From: Bugula neritina
Taxonomy: Eukaryota > Bryozoa > Gymnolaemata > Cheilostomatida > Bugulidae
Length of the DNA: 64,000 bases
Assembly: GCA_964035545.1 (NCBI GenBank)
Contig: OZ037766.1
Coordinates: 27,979,673 to 28,043,672, forward strand
Direction: 5' to 3'
The position numbers were made by a program, and so were the translations under genes. Below, one piece after another: positions 13,104 to 24,947 of this stretch. The stretch's first letter is position 1. Every line of letters begins with the position of its first letter. Below the pieces are notes generated by a model that made no database searches, was not told the origin of the DNA, and worked only from the letters and a program-made list of their open reading frames with translations.

Positions 13104-14820
13104 CCGTAAAATGGGGTAACTTTAGCCACTTGGGGTAACTTTGGCCACTTTGGAAAAAATGTTTAAAATGTAGCTGGTGCTATATCTATGAAGTCTAAAG
13201 ATATTTTAATTGTATATATGCACTGACTGCAGATTGGTGCATCCTATTCCTGAAAAATAATTGATATACTTATTTGCTGCTTCTTGCTGTCAGCCATTTT
13301 CAATTTCCTGTTTGACAACAAGATTTTCAGCGCTGTCCAACTTTAATCTATTTGAAGGCATTAGAAAAGCTGGACTCATTTTCTTTTTTGTATTAAAGAA
13401 CTTTGGTAAGTATTTAACCAGGATATTTGTAATTTAGGTAAATAAATTGAAACCAAAAATTAAAATATGTGTCTTGAATTCACTGTGTACAATTTTTGAC
13501 GAATTTGGGGTAACTTTGGCCATGACTAAATGGTACTCCAAAGTAGGTTTCTGGCAGCGCTGCGAATTTTCTGTTATTTCAGACACATAGTACATTACTC
13601 TCTAAAGGCACAATCATTTGATTCACCTATACCCAATGCTTTAGTTATATATTTGAAACAACTTAGAGTCCGAAATATGAAATAATTACATGGGGAATTA
13701 TGCATTTTTGTTCCCAGACAGCAATTTTGTGTTTAATGTTTTTTTTATATAAGAATTTGACCATGCATTGTAAAATGTATTTTTCAAGACAATTATACTC
13801 AGAAAACATTAAAGAAAAGTAACATCTCCAAGATATGGTATATCTGAGGGGATCATTGGTTTTGCTTTATTCACAAGAATTGGCAGCTGGAAAGTCTTGA
13901 CAAGAAGTGGCTAGAAATATGATATTACCAAAGGAACACTACAAAACAGAGCCGCATGAAGACACAAGCTGAAGCCTGGACGCCAAACTGTGTTATCACA
14001 AGTAGAGGAGGTAGCCATTGTTGACCATACCTACTACAAAGCTGGCTCAATGGGGCTTTCCATTAGATAAAACAGACTTTCGAATAATAGTCAAGACCTA
14101 TTTTGACAAATGTGAGAGAAGAGTGCAACATTTCAAAAGCAACTACCCTCAAGATCACTGGAGTCGCAGTTTTATGTCAAGACATAAAGATAGCTTGTCT
14201 CACAGGTTGTGCCAAAACATAGCACCGGAATGGGCAACAGTTAATTCTGAAGACATTACGCATTATTTAAAAAATCTACAGAGAACTGCCACAGCCTATA
14301 GTTTGAAAGGGCATACTTGAATTTAAAATTAAATTCAATGGAATTTGAACTTGTACAGTGATTTATTCAATGTTGCCAGCAAAATACATGATTTTTTATA
14401 CATATACAAAAGTTTTTACACTTAATAACAATGTACCTCGAATAGCTGCGGTTTCAATGCAATAATTACACTATTATAGCTTGCATTTTGTCTAAAATAA
14501 TTTTTTTTTGTAGTAATGAAGTTGAATAATGTTGTTCTTTAATTTCTAACTGGCTAAAAAAGCTCCAAGTGCTGCTAACTTTAGCTACATGTAGAATAAC
14601 GACACCGGCCAAAGTTACCCCGAAAATAGGGTAACTTTGGCCACCTACTTTTTTTAATACCACAGGAGATCTAGCAGTCCCAAACTGCAAATGGTTCTTT
14701 CATTTAGTGCATATGTTGATAAGCTTCATTTAGCATCCAAAAATTTTAAAGAATATTGTAATCCTTTCATATGACACCCAAAATATGTCTCAAAACGGCC
14801 AATGTTACCCCATTTTACGG
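13104..14820. mobile_element. pogo/Tigger-like DNA transposon, internally deleted
   Basis: A 1717-bp element with terminal inverted repeats. The left end CCGTAAAATGGGGTAAC matches the reverse complement of the right end exactly over 17 bp and at 22 of 24 bp overall. It is flanked by TA at 13102-13103 and 14821-14822, the target duplication of the Tc1/mariner/pogo group. The motif GGGGTAACTTTGGCC recurs inside both ends (about 13131, 13506 and, inverted and direct, 14608-14642). The interior encodes fragments of the DNA-binding half of a transposase. No catalytic DDE region is present, so it is a non-autonomous derivative. Confidence 0.85.
13870..14320 (+). pseudogene. pogo-type transposase remnant (psq HTH plus CENP-B-like HTH)
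   Basis: In broken frames the sequence reads YDITKGTLQNR (a Pipsqueak-type helix-turn-helix), then KPGRQTVLSQVEEVAIVD. After a +1 shift near 14017 it continues as LAQWGFPLDK and SFMSRHKDSLSHRLCQNIAP, the CENP-B/Tc5-type second DNA-binding domain. Internal stops precede the open part (14018-14320, which has no ATG start), and the frame ends at TGA before any DDE motif. It lies inside the inverted repeats at 13104-14820. Confidence 0.8.
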
Positions 14821-14822
14821 TA

Positions 14823-16583
14823 TTGAATTGTCACTTATCCTGCTAAATGCAAATATTATGCAATTAATTATAATATTTTTAAATTATAACTGCTGTAACT
14901 GTTATCTTTAAAAGATGCTAATTGTTGGCATTAGTCAGGATTAATAGTAATTTATCGATATAATTTTTAAATTTAGAAATATAATAATTATTATTAAATT
15001 TATTGGTAAGGTATTAACATTTTATATTATTATGTCTTATAGATAATATTATAAAACTATGTTTTGCTTTTCATTATTGCACTGTAGTATATATATATAA
15101 TTATTGTATATAATAATAATAATTTCTTTATATTAAGCTTATTTTTTAAACTATCAATAAATATAGTACTAAAATATAATATTGTATTGTAATCAGGTAA
15201 AAAATCTAAAATATTTTTAACCCACATCAATTATCAATATTTTAAACAATAAATATTTGAAATAGTTCATCATTTTAAGCATATGCTCTGCAAAAACTAG
15301 CCATAGCCGGCAACCAGTTATATTCACATTGATAGACTTTAACGAAACACTGTAAGTATAAAGTATTATAATATATTATATAGATCCAGCCTTTAAAGTA
15401 AGTTCATGTTTATATCAATTATTCTAAAATTACTTGGCTCATAAAATTGTAATATTTTGTAATCCTTTTCCGATGTTATTTAAGTCAAAATTAATTGATT
15501 AACTATTTACTTTAGTATAATAACATAATATATTTAAATTAACCTTTTATTTATACATATGCATGTCTTTCTATTTCGAAACAACTGAGTGAGTATATAT
15601 AAAAGCTGGTATCGCTATATAATAATATAAACCATAAAATTAACTCCAGACCTATAAAAATTATAAAAAGTTCTACCCTATGTTCAAATAAAGGTATTAT
15701 AATAGATGTTGCATAATCTTATTGTCTCATTAGCCATTATATAGTAATATAAGTTTCTCTATGTTGTAATTGACTTTGGTTTTGTATAATGTGTACCTTT
15801 ATAGCAGGTGATAGAGATTCTCATAACATATAATAGCATTTTTGATAAACTCTACTTAATATAATACTATAATATACAGTTTTACTTTTCATATACTATA
15901 ATAATGACTATAATTATATAACAATATTCCGTGTTCTTCTCATCAATCTATTTCTTTCATACGATATATAGATCTATATATATTATGGGAACATGCATGT
16001 ATAGGCTATAGTGATCTAAAATCAATATCTCATTGCATAACTTTTCAATAATATATACTATACCTAAAGGTATAAAGAAAATTTTATAAATAGTCACCAG
16101 CAGCAAATTATCAACTATAAGCATTGTCACAAAAATACAAATATATTTACAACTAAAAATAATTGATATTGTGTAGGCTAATAGATTAAATGTAAAAACC
16201 ACTACTTTTTAAATAAAACTATAAGAATAGGCTACATTAAGTTGTTCGCTAAAATTATTCTTTGTTTAGATAAATTAAGCTGACCAGATACAGTACAAAG
16301 ATAAAGATTATAATTATCATGTACTTCTTGTAATAATTACTTTAAATAAATTATATAAATATGAGATTAAATGAAAATTCCAGAATATCTTTATATGCTG
16401 TGTTTTGATTATTGCAAGATTGGGTGGGGCAAAACCTAATCAATTAGTTTGCAGCAATTAGTTTGAACCTTCAAATAAATTAAAATTCTATTTATCTCAT
16501 TTCAATATTATAGGCATCAAATAGTCTCATGATAAGGAATGAATAGTTTCTTTGATTTATTTATAGATTAAATAGAAAAAAGT
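14823..16583. other. intergenic, very AT-rich
   Basis: Long stretches of A/T with TA-rich microsatellite-like segments and no supported exon. The short minus-strand frame at 15957-16202 is low-complexity hydrophobic sequence without splice or homology support. A possible 5' UTR acceptor (TTTATAG) lies at about 16565, just before the next gene. Confidence 0.5.
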
Positions 16584-19500
16584 ATGACGAGTAAAATGTC
16601 TTTAGGAGATGATGGAACTGGAAAATATGAATGTGATAAGCCAACACTTGCCATGGAGATTAGAGAAATATGTCTGCATGTAATGCAGTGTGCTGATCTG
16701 TCGCTAGATTTGAGTAAAGAGCAGAAGCTCTCCTTCATAGATCTTCAATATTATCACAAAACATTTGACATTGCCAGCACAGTTGGTGAGTTAAAGCATA
16801 AGTTATATGAAGAGCTAGAATTGATATTGATGTGTATTATTTTTTGTTTTGAAATCTGTACAAAATAATTTCAGTAAAATTAACAAATATATACAAAGTA
16901 AATATCTAAAATTTATCCAGTGGTTAAATGTAAGCTATGAAAATATTATGTTGGTTACTGATGGCAAATTTTCAACAGTTATGACCAACGGAATCATGGT
17001 TTAAAATTATTTATATAAAAAACTATTTTATTGCAAACATGATAATAAGTTTCTTAGAATTTTAGAAAACTGTTAAATTAGCCATTATATATATTGTAAA
17101 TATATGACTTTGTGTCAGCTTTTATTTTTTTCTTTTCTAGTGGCATTTAGCTGAAAAACATTAATATCTTTTACCATTATTGAGTATATAGACTTTATTT
17201 TGTTTTGAATTTGCAGTTTTTTAATGTGTGCAATATGTTATCTCATTGTTATTTCTAGCAAAAGATATGAACATTGGTATGAAAAATCCCGTTTTGACAG
17301 AGGAAAGCATCATGGGAAGAACAGACTTAGCATATGACGATCATAGACTCACCCCACCAGATTTTAGGTTCAAAACAAGAGGTAATTTTATTATCATGCA
17401 TCATATAACTCAGATTATCATATGTTACTAATTTAACACGCATGGCAATTGAATAAATTCTTCAAATATATATAATTTTTTTGATATTTATAATGTGTTT
17501 TAGCACTACATATAGCAACTTTAGCACTCTCAACTATAGCTGCAATAAAAATGCTGAAAGAAAAAGTGCCATGCAGTAATAATAATTGGTATTAGAAAAA
17601 ACTTCAATAAAGCTGTTATATAGTTTTGCTGATCAACCTGATACTTTATCGTTCCAACAGACACATTTGTTTATATGCAAGTATAATTTGCAACACTCAA
17701 GAAGCAACTTTTTTTACAAATAAACAATGCTTATAAGAGCTTAAAGTAAAATGAAATTTAATGTATACCTTCTTTTTTACATTTTTCACTTTTTATACAC
17801 TTTTCAATACCTAAAAATAATATAGTAAAAAGCAATCGGCAGCAACTAGAATTTAATGAGGAGTTTTGGCTCAATCTCCAAAATGTGGCATGTGATTTTT
17901 AAGCATTCGATTTGAAATAAATTGAAATTTTGAGCACTAGCTGGCTCTAGACTGCTTTTGTGATTTATAATGAAGAGATTGGTTCTAAAGATCAAGTTAT
18001 TAGGTACATGAAAGTTAAAGGCTTATATAACTGAAGTTATATTGTGCCATACTACAGCTCGTATGCAGTTTAACATCAGTCATCAAGTCTCTATACTAAT
18101 ATACTCATATCATAATGTAATCATTAGACAGTATCTCATGTAGATGTATATTTAATATAAGATTATTATACAAAAGGATTTTTGAAAAACATAACATACT
18201 GTACAATAAAAAATTTAAGAAAATTACAAATAATGAAACTTAATTGGTTTTTGTAATTTTGTTGGTATAGAGATAATGTGCAACCATATAATACCGAGGC
18301 TGGAGACTGATGGTTGGAATGCTATTGAAGCATTGTTATTTGCCACCAACCATGTGGGCAGAAGGTTGGCTGCTGAAAAACCAGAAGAGATGTCACATGT
18401 GTCACGAGCGGAGACTGCTTTAGCATTTATATCTGGTGTCAACACTTCACTTATAGAGCATAGCAAGAAAGTGGATGCTTACCTTCAGCATATGGTAAGG
18501 AAAGTGTAGCCTGCCAGAAGGTGTATAAGTAGCTGTCTGTTTATATTTGGTGAACTCTTTTACCTTATTGCCAATTGTCTTAATTATGGTAACTGGGTGC
18601 AGGCAGCCTATAGCAGATGGTGTAAGATTCAGATTCAGTACATTTTTTGTCTTTATCATACTTTATGCCAACTGCATGTCTGAATTACATCAGTGTAAAT
18701 AATTTGTGGGTTAGCAAAACAGAACAAAGAAAAATGAAAAGATAAATTGAAAATCATTTGCTGATTTGTATGCGAAATATTTTTCACAATTTTAGGAACA
18801 AGCTAGCTAACACATTTTAAGTCATTATAAGGTTCATTGTTATAAATTGATTAATTGCACTGTACAACTTTGTTCTCTGGCTTCCTTTGTATTAAGCATT
18901 GTTTCTTTATAACTTTGTATATATTCTGTAGTAGCAATAAAGTCTCCATGTATACAACAAGCTGCCTATAATATAAGCATCTGTATAATTTTCAAAATAT
19001 AGATTTTTATATGATCAGCTAGATAAGGAGTTTAGTAAGAGAAGTTGAATGCAGTTTTCAATATACAACAAATGTACCTGCAGCCATGACCTCTTCATGA
19101 TTTGTACTTCAGGATAAATTTGATGCCAAGTATTCTGGTGAAGAGGATAATGGAAATCAGAAGGTCGCAATACTGCAAGGGGTTACCACGTATGTGAAAA
19201 TGTTTATCTTACTAAATATTCATTGCAAAGCAAATTGATTTCTATATAAATGTCAGGAAATGGCAGTTTAAGTATCACAATTATATATTATGTCATTGTT
19301 TGTCACAGCCCTGGTTACCCAATGTGCAATTATTCTTGACATGGGAGTTGTAAAGTCATTTATTTCAACATGCTTTCATAATGTTGTACATGGTATTTTA
19401 TGTAAAAATTTAGTTAGTTTCAGTAAATAATTATACCTAGAGCCTAAAGATCTCCCATTTCTCAGCATAAGTTATTAAAAGCACAGAATTGCAAAATGAA

Positions 19501-20011
19501 AAGTTATAAATTAATCAAGCCAGTTTTAATCTATAAATTAGCATCTGTATTGGCTAACTTTGGTTTTAAGATTTAATTATAGTTTTCTAAGTTTTGTATA
19601 GCAATATTGGAAATATTATACTTTTTTTATACTAAAATAGTTTTATCAAAATTATATCAGCAATGACATGCATTATAATATATATGACTTTTAGCAGTGA
19701 TCACTAACCTATATCTAGTAATTAAATATACAACAGCTATGAAAACTTATTTATCAATAAAGAATAATATGTTAAATTATAATTATTTAGGTACCCAGAA
19801 TTAATTTTATGCTCATAAAAAGTTACTAAATACTGTTGAAAAATTGTGTTAGTGATGCAAATATTTAAATTTATTCTATGTTGAAAAAAAATTGTAAAAA
19901 AATTTATTTCAACTTATACTCATTTGGCTTGTTTTGTTTACTGTTTTATTCCTATATATTTTGTTTTGTAGGATAGCTGAACATTGGGTAGACAACACAA
20001 GTTGTGAATAA
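16584..20011 (+). CDS. divergent Bcl-2-like protein 1, 5 exons, 221 aa
   Basis: Exons 16584-16785, 17259-17381, 18271-18494, 19113-19189, 19972-20011 (666 nt; phases 1, 1, 0, 2). No family is recognised by direct similarity. The predicted protein is helical, with helix 1 around AMEIREICLHVMQ. A segment DGWNAIEALLFATNHVGRRLA (residues 122-142) resembles the BH1/helix-5 region of Bcl-2 proteins (DGxNWGRIVALFxFGG). Exon 3 ends in phase 0 after Met183 and the next exon opens DKFDAKYSG, resembling WDAFVELYG of BH2. Met replaces the BH2 Trp. The C-terminal tail of about 38 residues is hydrophilic, with no membrane anchor and no recognisable BH3. The same exon plan is shared with the three other family members in this window. 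The exon structure is firm; the Bcl-2 assignment is an inference. Confidence 0.65.
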
Positions 20012-20186
20012 GAATGTTAGTGAGCTGTGCTCACATGAGCAGACAACCCCTGACATTAGTTTTGATCAGTAAAACAACGCTTTTTATTTAAAATGCTAAT
20101 TTTTTTTCAATTAGTGTTTTGACTATGTATCTTCACAAATATACTACTTGTAGGTATTTTCAACAATAATACTATGTCAATTTTGT

Positions 20187-20192
20187 AATAAA
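20187..20192 (+). terminator. polyadenylation signal, Bcl-2-like gene 1
   Basis: AATAAA about 176 nt after the TAA stop at 20009-20011, followed by T/A-rich sequence. Confidence 0.45.
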
Positions 20193-21536
20193 TTATAATA
20201 TAGTATTTAAAACGAAGCTTATATAGGTTTAGCATATTGGATCTATTGATTTAATAGATTTATTGATTGCAAGGTTGTAAGACAATTTAACACAATAGTA
20301 AAATAAAATATGCTAAGCTGATAAATAATTTGTATTACTTATTGTTGATCGAAGTTAGCATGAGTAAGCTAACGTGCTAGAATGTATGGCAGCCCACTTC
20401 AATTAAATGCAGGTTCCTATATATAACAACTTGCCTGAGAAAGGAAAATCAATGAAATGTATTTTCATATTCATATAATTTTCAAAAGATATTTTGAATA
20501 ATATTAAACACTTGAATAATAAAACTATTGAAAAGGTTTTTTGAATGTTGTCAAAATATTGACTAAAACAAAATAAAATAGCTAGCAAGTTTAATTATTT
20601 AGAAGCAATAGGTCAACTCTGACTAATAAAAAGTTAGATGTGCAAGCTTTATAAAATGATTATGGTGAAATAACCAGAAAACTGATTGATTAAAACCAAA
20701 AACAAAATAGAAAATGCTAAATTTAAAATTATAGAGTACCATTTAGTTATCATGCAAATTATTAGAATATTTACTTAAATATTTTTAATGCCATCTATTT
20801 TATAACTGAAAAATTACAGTGACAAAAAGCTAATGGTTATTTTCATACAAATTGGTAAGCATAAAAATTTCTATTAATAGGTTTATCTGTATATAAGTTA
20901 TACTAAAAAAAATGTAATTAATAATTTTGCCACAATTGTAAAAAATAACTAACAAGTTTATCTCTAAATAAATTCATATATATATTTTTGATAAATAAGG
21001 AAATTCAAATCAAAAATGCTTCTATCTAAAGTTTTGACAAAATTAATAAAAGTTGACAGCAGTATAGTTTCATGGCAATTTAAAATGCTTTATACGCATA
21101 TAACACAACTGTACTCATAACTTTTACACAACTTGCTGTTTGGGATGAGAAGTTATAAAGTAACAATTATAAACTTTTAAATTAAGTTTCACATTATACT
21201 ATACCTAATAGAAAAAATTGACTTAATTTTAAAAATTTCTGCTTCAGTTATGCATAAAAAAATTTTTTAAAGGAAAAACCTCAGCTTAAATAATGAATTC
21301 AGCAACTTTAAATTTTTAAGCTTTAGGCCTAGTATACTAATTGTTATTCTCCAAATTTGATAGCCATCTTTGTTGACAATGAGATAGCTACCTAATAGGA
21401 TAAGATAAACTCTTGATTTATATAAGATCCAATTAGCGAATATAGGTTTTAGCTATTTTTAAGCAAAAGCTATATGCACATGTATGCTTGTATTACAGGT
21501 TATTATAAGTAAATCTTCAAAAATTGTCAGTTTGGA
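20193..21536. other. intergenic, no gene seen
   Basis: AT-rich spacer between the first and second tandem genes. The 61-codon minus-strand frame at 20403-20588 has biased composition and no splice context. Possible 5' UTR acceptors for the next gene (TATTACAG near 21498, TTGTCAG near 21530) are present. Confidence 0.5.
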
Positions 21537-23383
21537 ATGGCGTCAGTTAAAGATGCAAACTTTTCAATGGTGGCAAGAGAAATAGCCCTATGCATTGTGT
21601 CTTCTGTTATTGAAGAACCAAGTCTAATATATAACTATACACGTTCTCATGAGTTGCATCAATTAAAATGGTTTAAAAAAAGAGCACAAGGGGCACTCAA
21701 CTCCGGTGAGTAGAACCATAAAAACCAGTAATATTAAGTATATAATATACTATAGTCAAGTAACAGGCTTTATAATGCCATATATTTACAGTATTAAGCC
21801 TTATGTCATATTTTGTGTGAGCTGAATTGGTATATCAGCAGTATATATATGTTTAAATACCTGGCCCATGCAACTGCATGATTATATTTGAGCATGGTTT
21901 ATATATATATAACATATTAACATATTACATATGATTATACAATATAATGGAACACAACAAATTATTAAAGTATAATATTATACTGTACCGTAGTATATTA
22001 TAATGATGAAATAGGTAGCATAATTGTTATTGTATTAATTACTGATTATAAAAACAACTATATTATTTGAATACTTAAAATTTTCATTCATTTATGTAAA
22101 TTGACATTATTTTCTTTCAAACAGCAAACAACCCAACCAGAATTTTGAATGATGAATTCATAGCAATCAAACATGCAGAAACAATGCAGATACTGACTGA
22201 AAATAAAATGGAAGTACCAAAGCTTAATTTTGAGCCTAGACTTGCAGGTAGGAAAGTCATGTATTAGTATATTTTACTGACTTCTCTAGAAAATAATTGT
22301 AAATTAATAAAGCATTTCATTTAACCTCATTTATAATATGCACCTGCTTGTGAAGAGTTAAATGTGTTTGAGTAAAAAATGAAAAAAAATTAACACAACA
22401 TTGTATTCTTTTATAAAAAAAATATTGACCAAGTATAACTGTAATTAATTAAAAAGTTATGCAGTAAAATTCCTTTAAAAAGTGCAAATATTTGACTGAG
22501 TATTGTTTCTTTGAAATAAACGTTTTTTTCGGATTAACATGTATAAGTATTAGTATAAGTTCCATCTTCAAATAGCCTACTTATGAACATTTGATGTAAA
22601 AATCTTTATATTTTTCAATGTAATTTCAATGCTATTTATTGGTTTTTAGAGTATGCCTACTTTTTACTTAGACATATAGCTAAAAGTATCATTTTAATAA
22701 AATAATTAAGAATAACTATAACAAAATGGTTGACTATGGCTATTATATTTTAAAATATGCTTGCTTCTTTATAAATACTTACTATGTGTTTTATATATGA
22801 CATTAGGCATATCAATTGTTTGCAAAAATTATTGGTTTGCAGTCTTGGTAAATTTTATGTTATATAACATTAGGCTATTAAAAGAACCATGATATGTAAT
22901 TAGTACACTATATTATTTTATTACATTTAGAGTATTTCATACAACAGCTAAGAACGTACAAAGAGAATAGATGGAGTGCCATATCTATCTTATTCCAGTT
23001 GGTATATAACCTAGCTGAAGATATTCTAAGTGCAGAGTTTGAATGCAAGCAGCTAGGGTATTGTGAAAGCATAGTTGAAGCTGTTTACATAGCGCTAAAC
23101 AATAGTTGCCTACCACAGGTGTTGAAGTCTTGGGTGAGTTATTTACTAGGAATAATAGTTATTTAGTAGGTTTTCAAGGGAATCTAAAGCAATTACTGTC
23201 ACTTTTGAATTTGTAACTATATACAGTTATTTTATTCAAAGTTTCAACTCAGTCAGCAAAAAAAACACACAAAAATAATATGATTTTTAAAGATCAGAAG
23301 ACCTACAGCTTTTTTATTATTATGTAAACAAAATGTTCAAACATGTTAATATACTTTTGCAGGAATGTTATGATTCGTTGTAA
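21537..23383 (+). CDS. divergent Bcl-2-like protein 2, 4 exons, 171 aa
   Basis: Exons 21537-21705, 22125-22247, 22931-23133, 23363-23383 (516 nt; phases 1, 1, 0). The first exon (169 nt) equals the corresponding exon of family member 4 in length, and the second (123 nt) equals that of member 1, supporting common descent. Helix 1 is near VAREIALCIVSSVIEE. The BH1-like segment RWSAISILFQLVYNLAEDIL starts at Trp112. A BH2-like end, LPQVLKSW, places Trp165 exactly at the phase-0 intron, followed by ECYDSL and stop. Trp112 to Trp165 is 53 residues, compared with 51 between the BH1 and BH2 tryptophans of human BCL2. The protein stops six residues after the BH2 Trp, so it lacks the usual membrane anchor. 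No GD-type BH3 core is visible. The ATG opens the first exon; translation could begin in an unseen upstream exon. Confidence 0.65.
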
Positions 23384-23526
23384 GGATTTGATACGATATG
23401 AAGAACATCTTTTGATGGATTAATAATGTTTGGTATTTGACCTATGGTGCTTGCAAGTGCTACATTCTTGCTTCCTACACAATGCTAAGTTTGCCAACAT
23501 GTGGATTTGTCAACGTAAATTTATAG

Positions 23527-23532
23527 AATAAA
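23527..23532 (+). terminator. polyadenylation signal, Bcl-2-like gene 2
   Basis: AATAAA about 144 nt after the TAA stop at 23381-23383. Confidence 0.5.
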
Positions 23533-24947
23533 ATTATTTAATGGAAACTTAAAAGTGTTTCTATATAGTTAAAATTGATATCCCAACTTTATTTTTTTGC
23601 AATTACAATGCATCAGATATTTGTTAACTCAATAAAAACATAAAAAACATGTTATATATAGTTTAAAACGCAAGGGCTATTACATTTTAGTTAGCATTTT
23701 ACAACAAAAAATAACTTAAAAATATCTATAGCATATAAAAAATGTAAATAAAAGAAAGGAAAAAAATCACCTTTACCTATAGATGAAGCAATAATTCCTC
23801 AGCAATTATAATTAAAAATTGACCATTTAAAAATTAATTTTATTTATAAAACTTATTAATAGGTTAATTTATTATTGCGTATAAACACTAAAATTTGTTA
23901 AATATATATGACATTGAATAAATAAATTGAAATGAGAAAGTCACGATGCAAGCAATCCCAACAATAATACATTGTTACAGCAGCTAGCACAAACTTGAAA
24001 TGTTAACCATTACTATACTTGAGCCATTTAATTTGCAAATGCACTCAAACAATTAAAATAGCTGTTATAAAATTAAGGAAAGCACATATTACACAATCAT
24101 TACACCAATTGTCATAGTTGTACCTTATGAATTTTTCAACTTGAAAAAGATAATATTAATCATTAAAATTGTTTTTTATTTACAGAAAATGCAACTAATT
24201 TTTTTGACTTTTATAAAAATATTTTATAATTTTTTGAAAGAAACCATGCTCCTTTAATGGTATTTGAATTATGAAAGATGAAATTGTGAGTGATCTTTAA
24301 ATAAGTAAAACACTATAAAGCATTCGTAATTCTTATCCAAGGTAGGAATAATCAATCATAATATTGCAATTTTTCGAGCCTTTTTTTGCATATGTATTAT
24401 ATTTATAGTCTATTTAGATGTTATAAGCAAACTACAATTAAAATAACTATGAATTTATAACTGGATATCCCTAAATGAGACAACGAAACTGTTGAGTTGG
24501 GAAAAAAGTTTATTTAATAGATTTAATAAATTTATACTAACAAGTATTTAAAGTTATAAAAATATAATATAGTCTAAGCAGTTTTATAGCAATTAGATAT
24601 AAAACAGATATGCATGTAAAACTAAAAATAGATAAATGCTATGTCTAGTTTTTCCCAGCACCAAACAATTTTTGAAGTTAAATTTTTTGTTAAATGTCAT
24701 TATATATATAAATAAATATACAGTTAGCAGTGTCATGTAATTAGGCAAATTAGAGAAGTTTTAAATAATTCGGTAATGAAGTTACACTATCAGCTATAGC
24801 TGCACATAGTTTATCAATTTATTTCAAAGCTAAAATGAAGAAATCGTGAACATATATACTTATTGGATACATTACCAGATGGTATAAGCTGTGCTATATG
24901 CTATATATGTGTGTATATACATTGTTTTAGGTATATCTTCAGCAAAC
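23533..24947. other. intergenic, no gene seen
   Basis: AT-rich spacer between tandem genes 2 and 3 with no supported exon. A TTTTAG acceptor at about 24930 just precedes the first coding exon of gene 3 and may belong to a 5' UTR exon. Confidence 0.5.

Noticed and set aside
15957-16202. 81-codon minus-strand frame
   Set aside because: Ile/Tyr/Phe-rich translation of AT-rich spacer with no splice signals or recognised motif.
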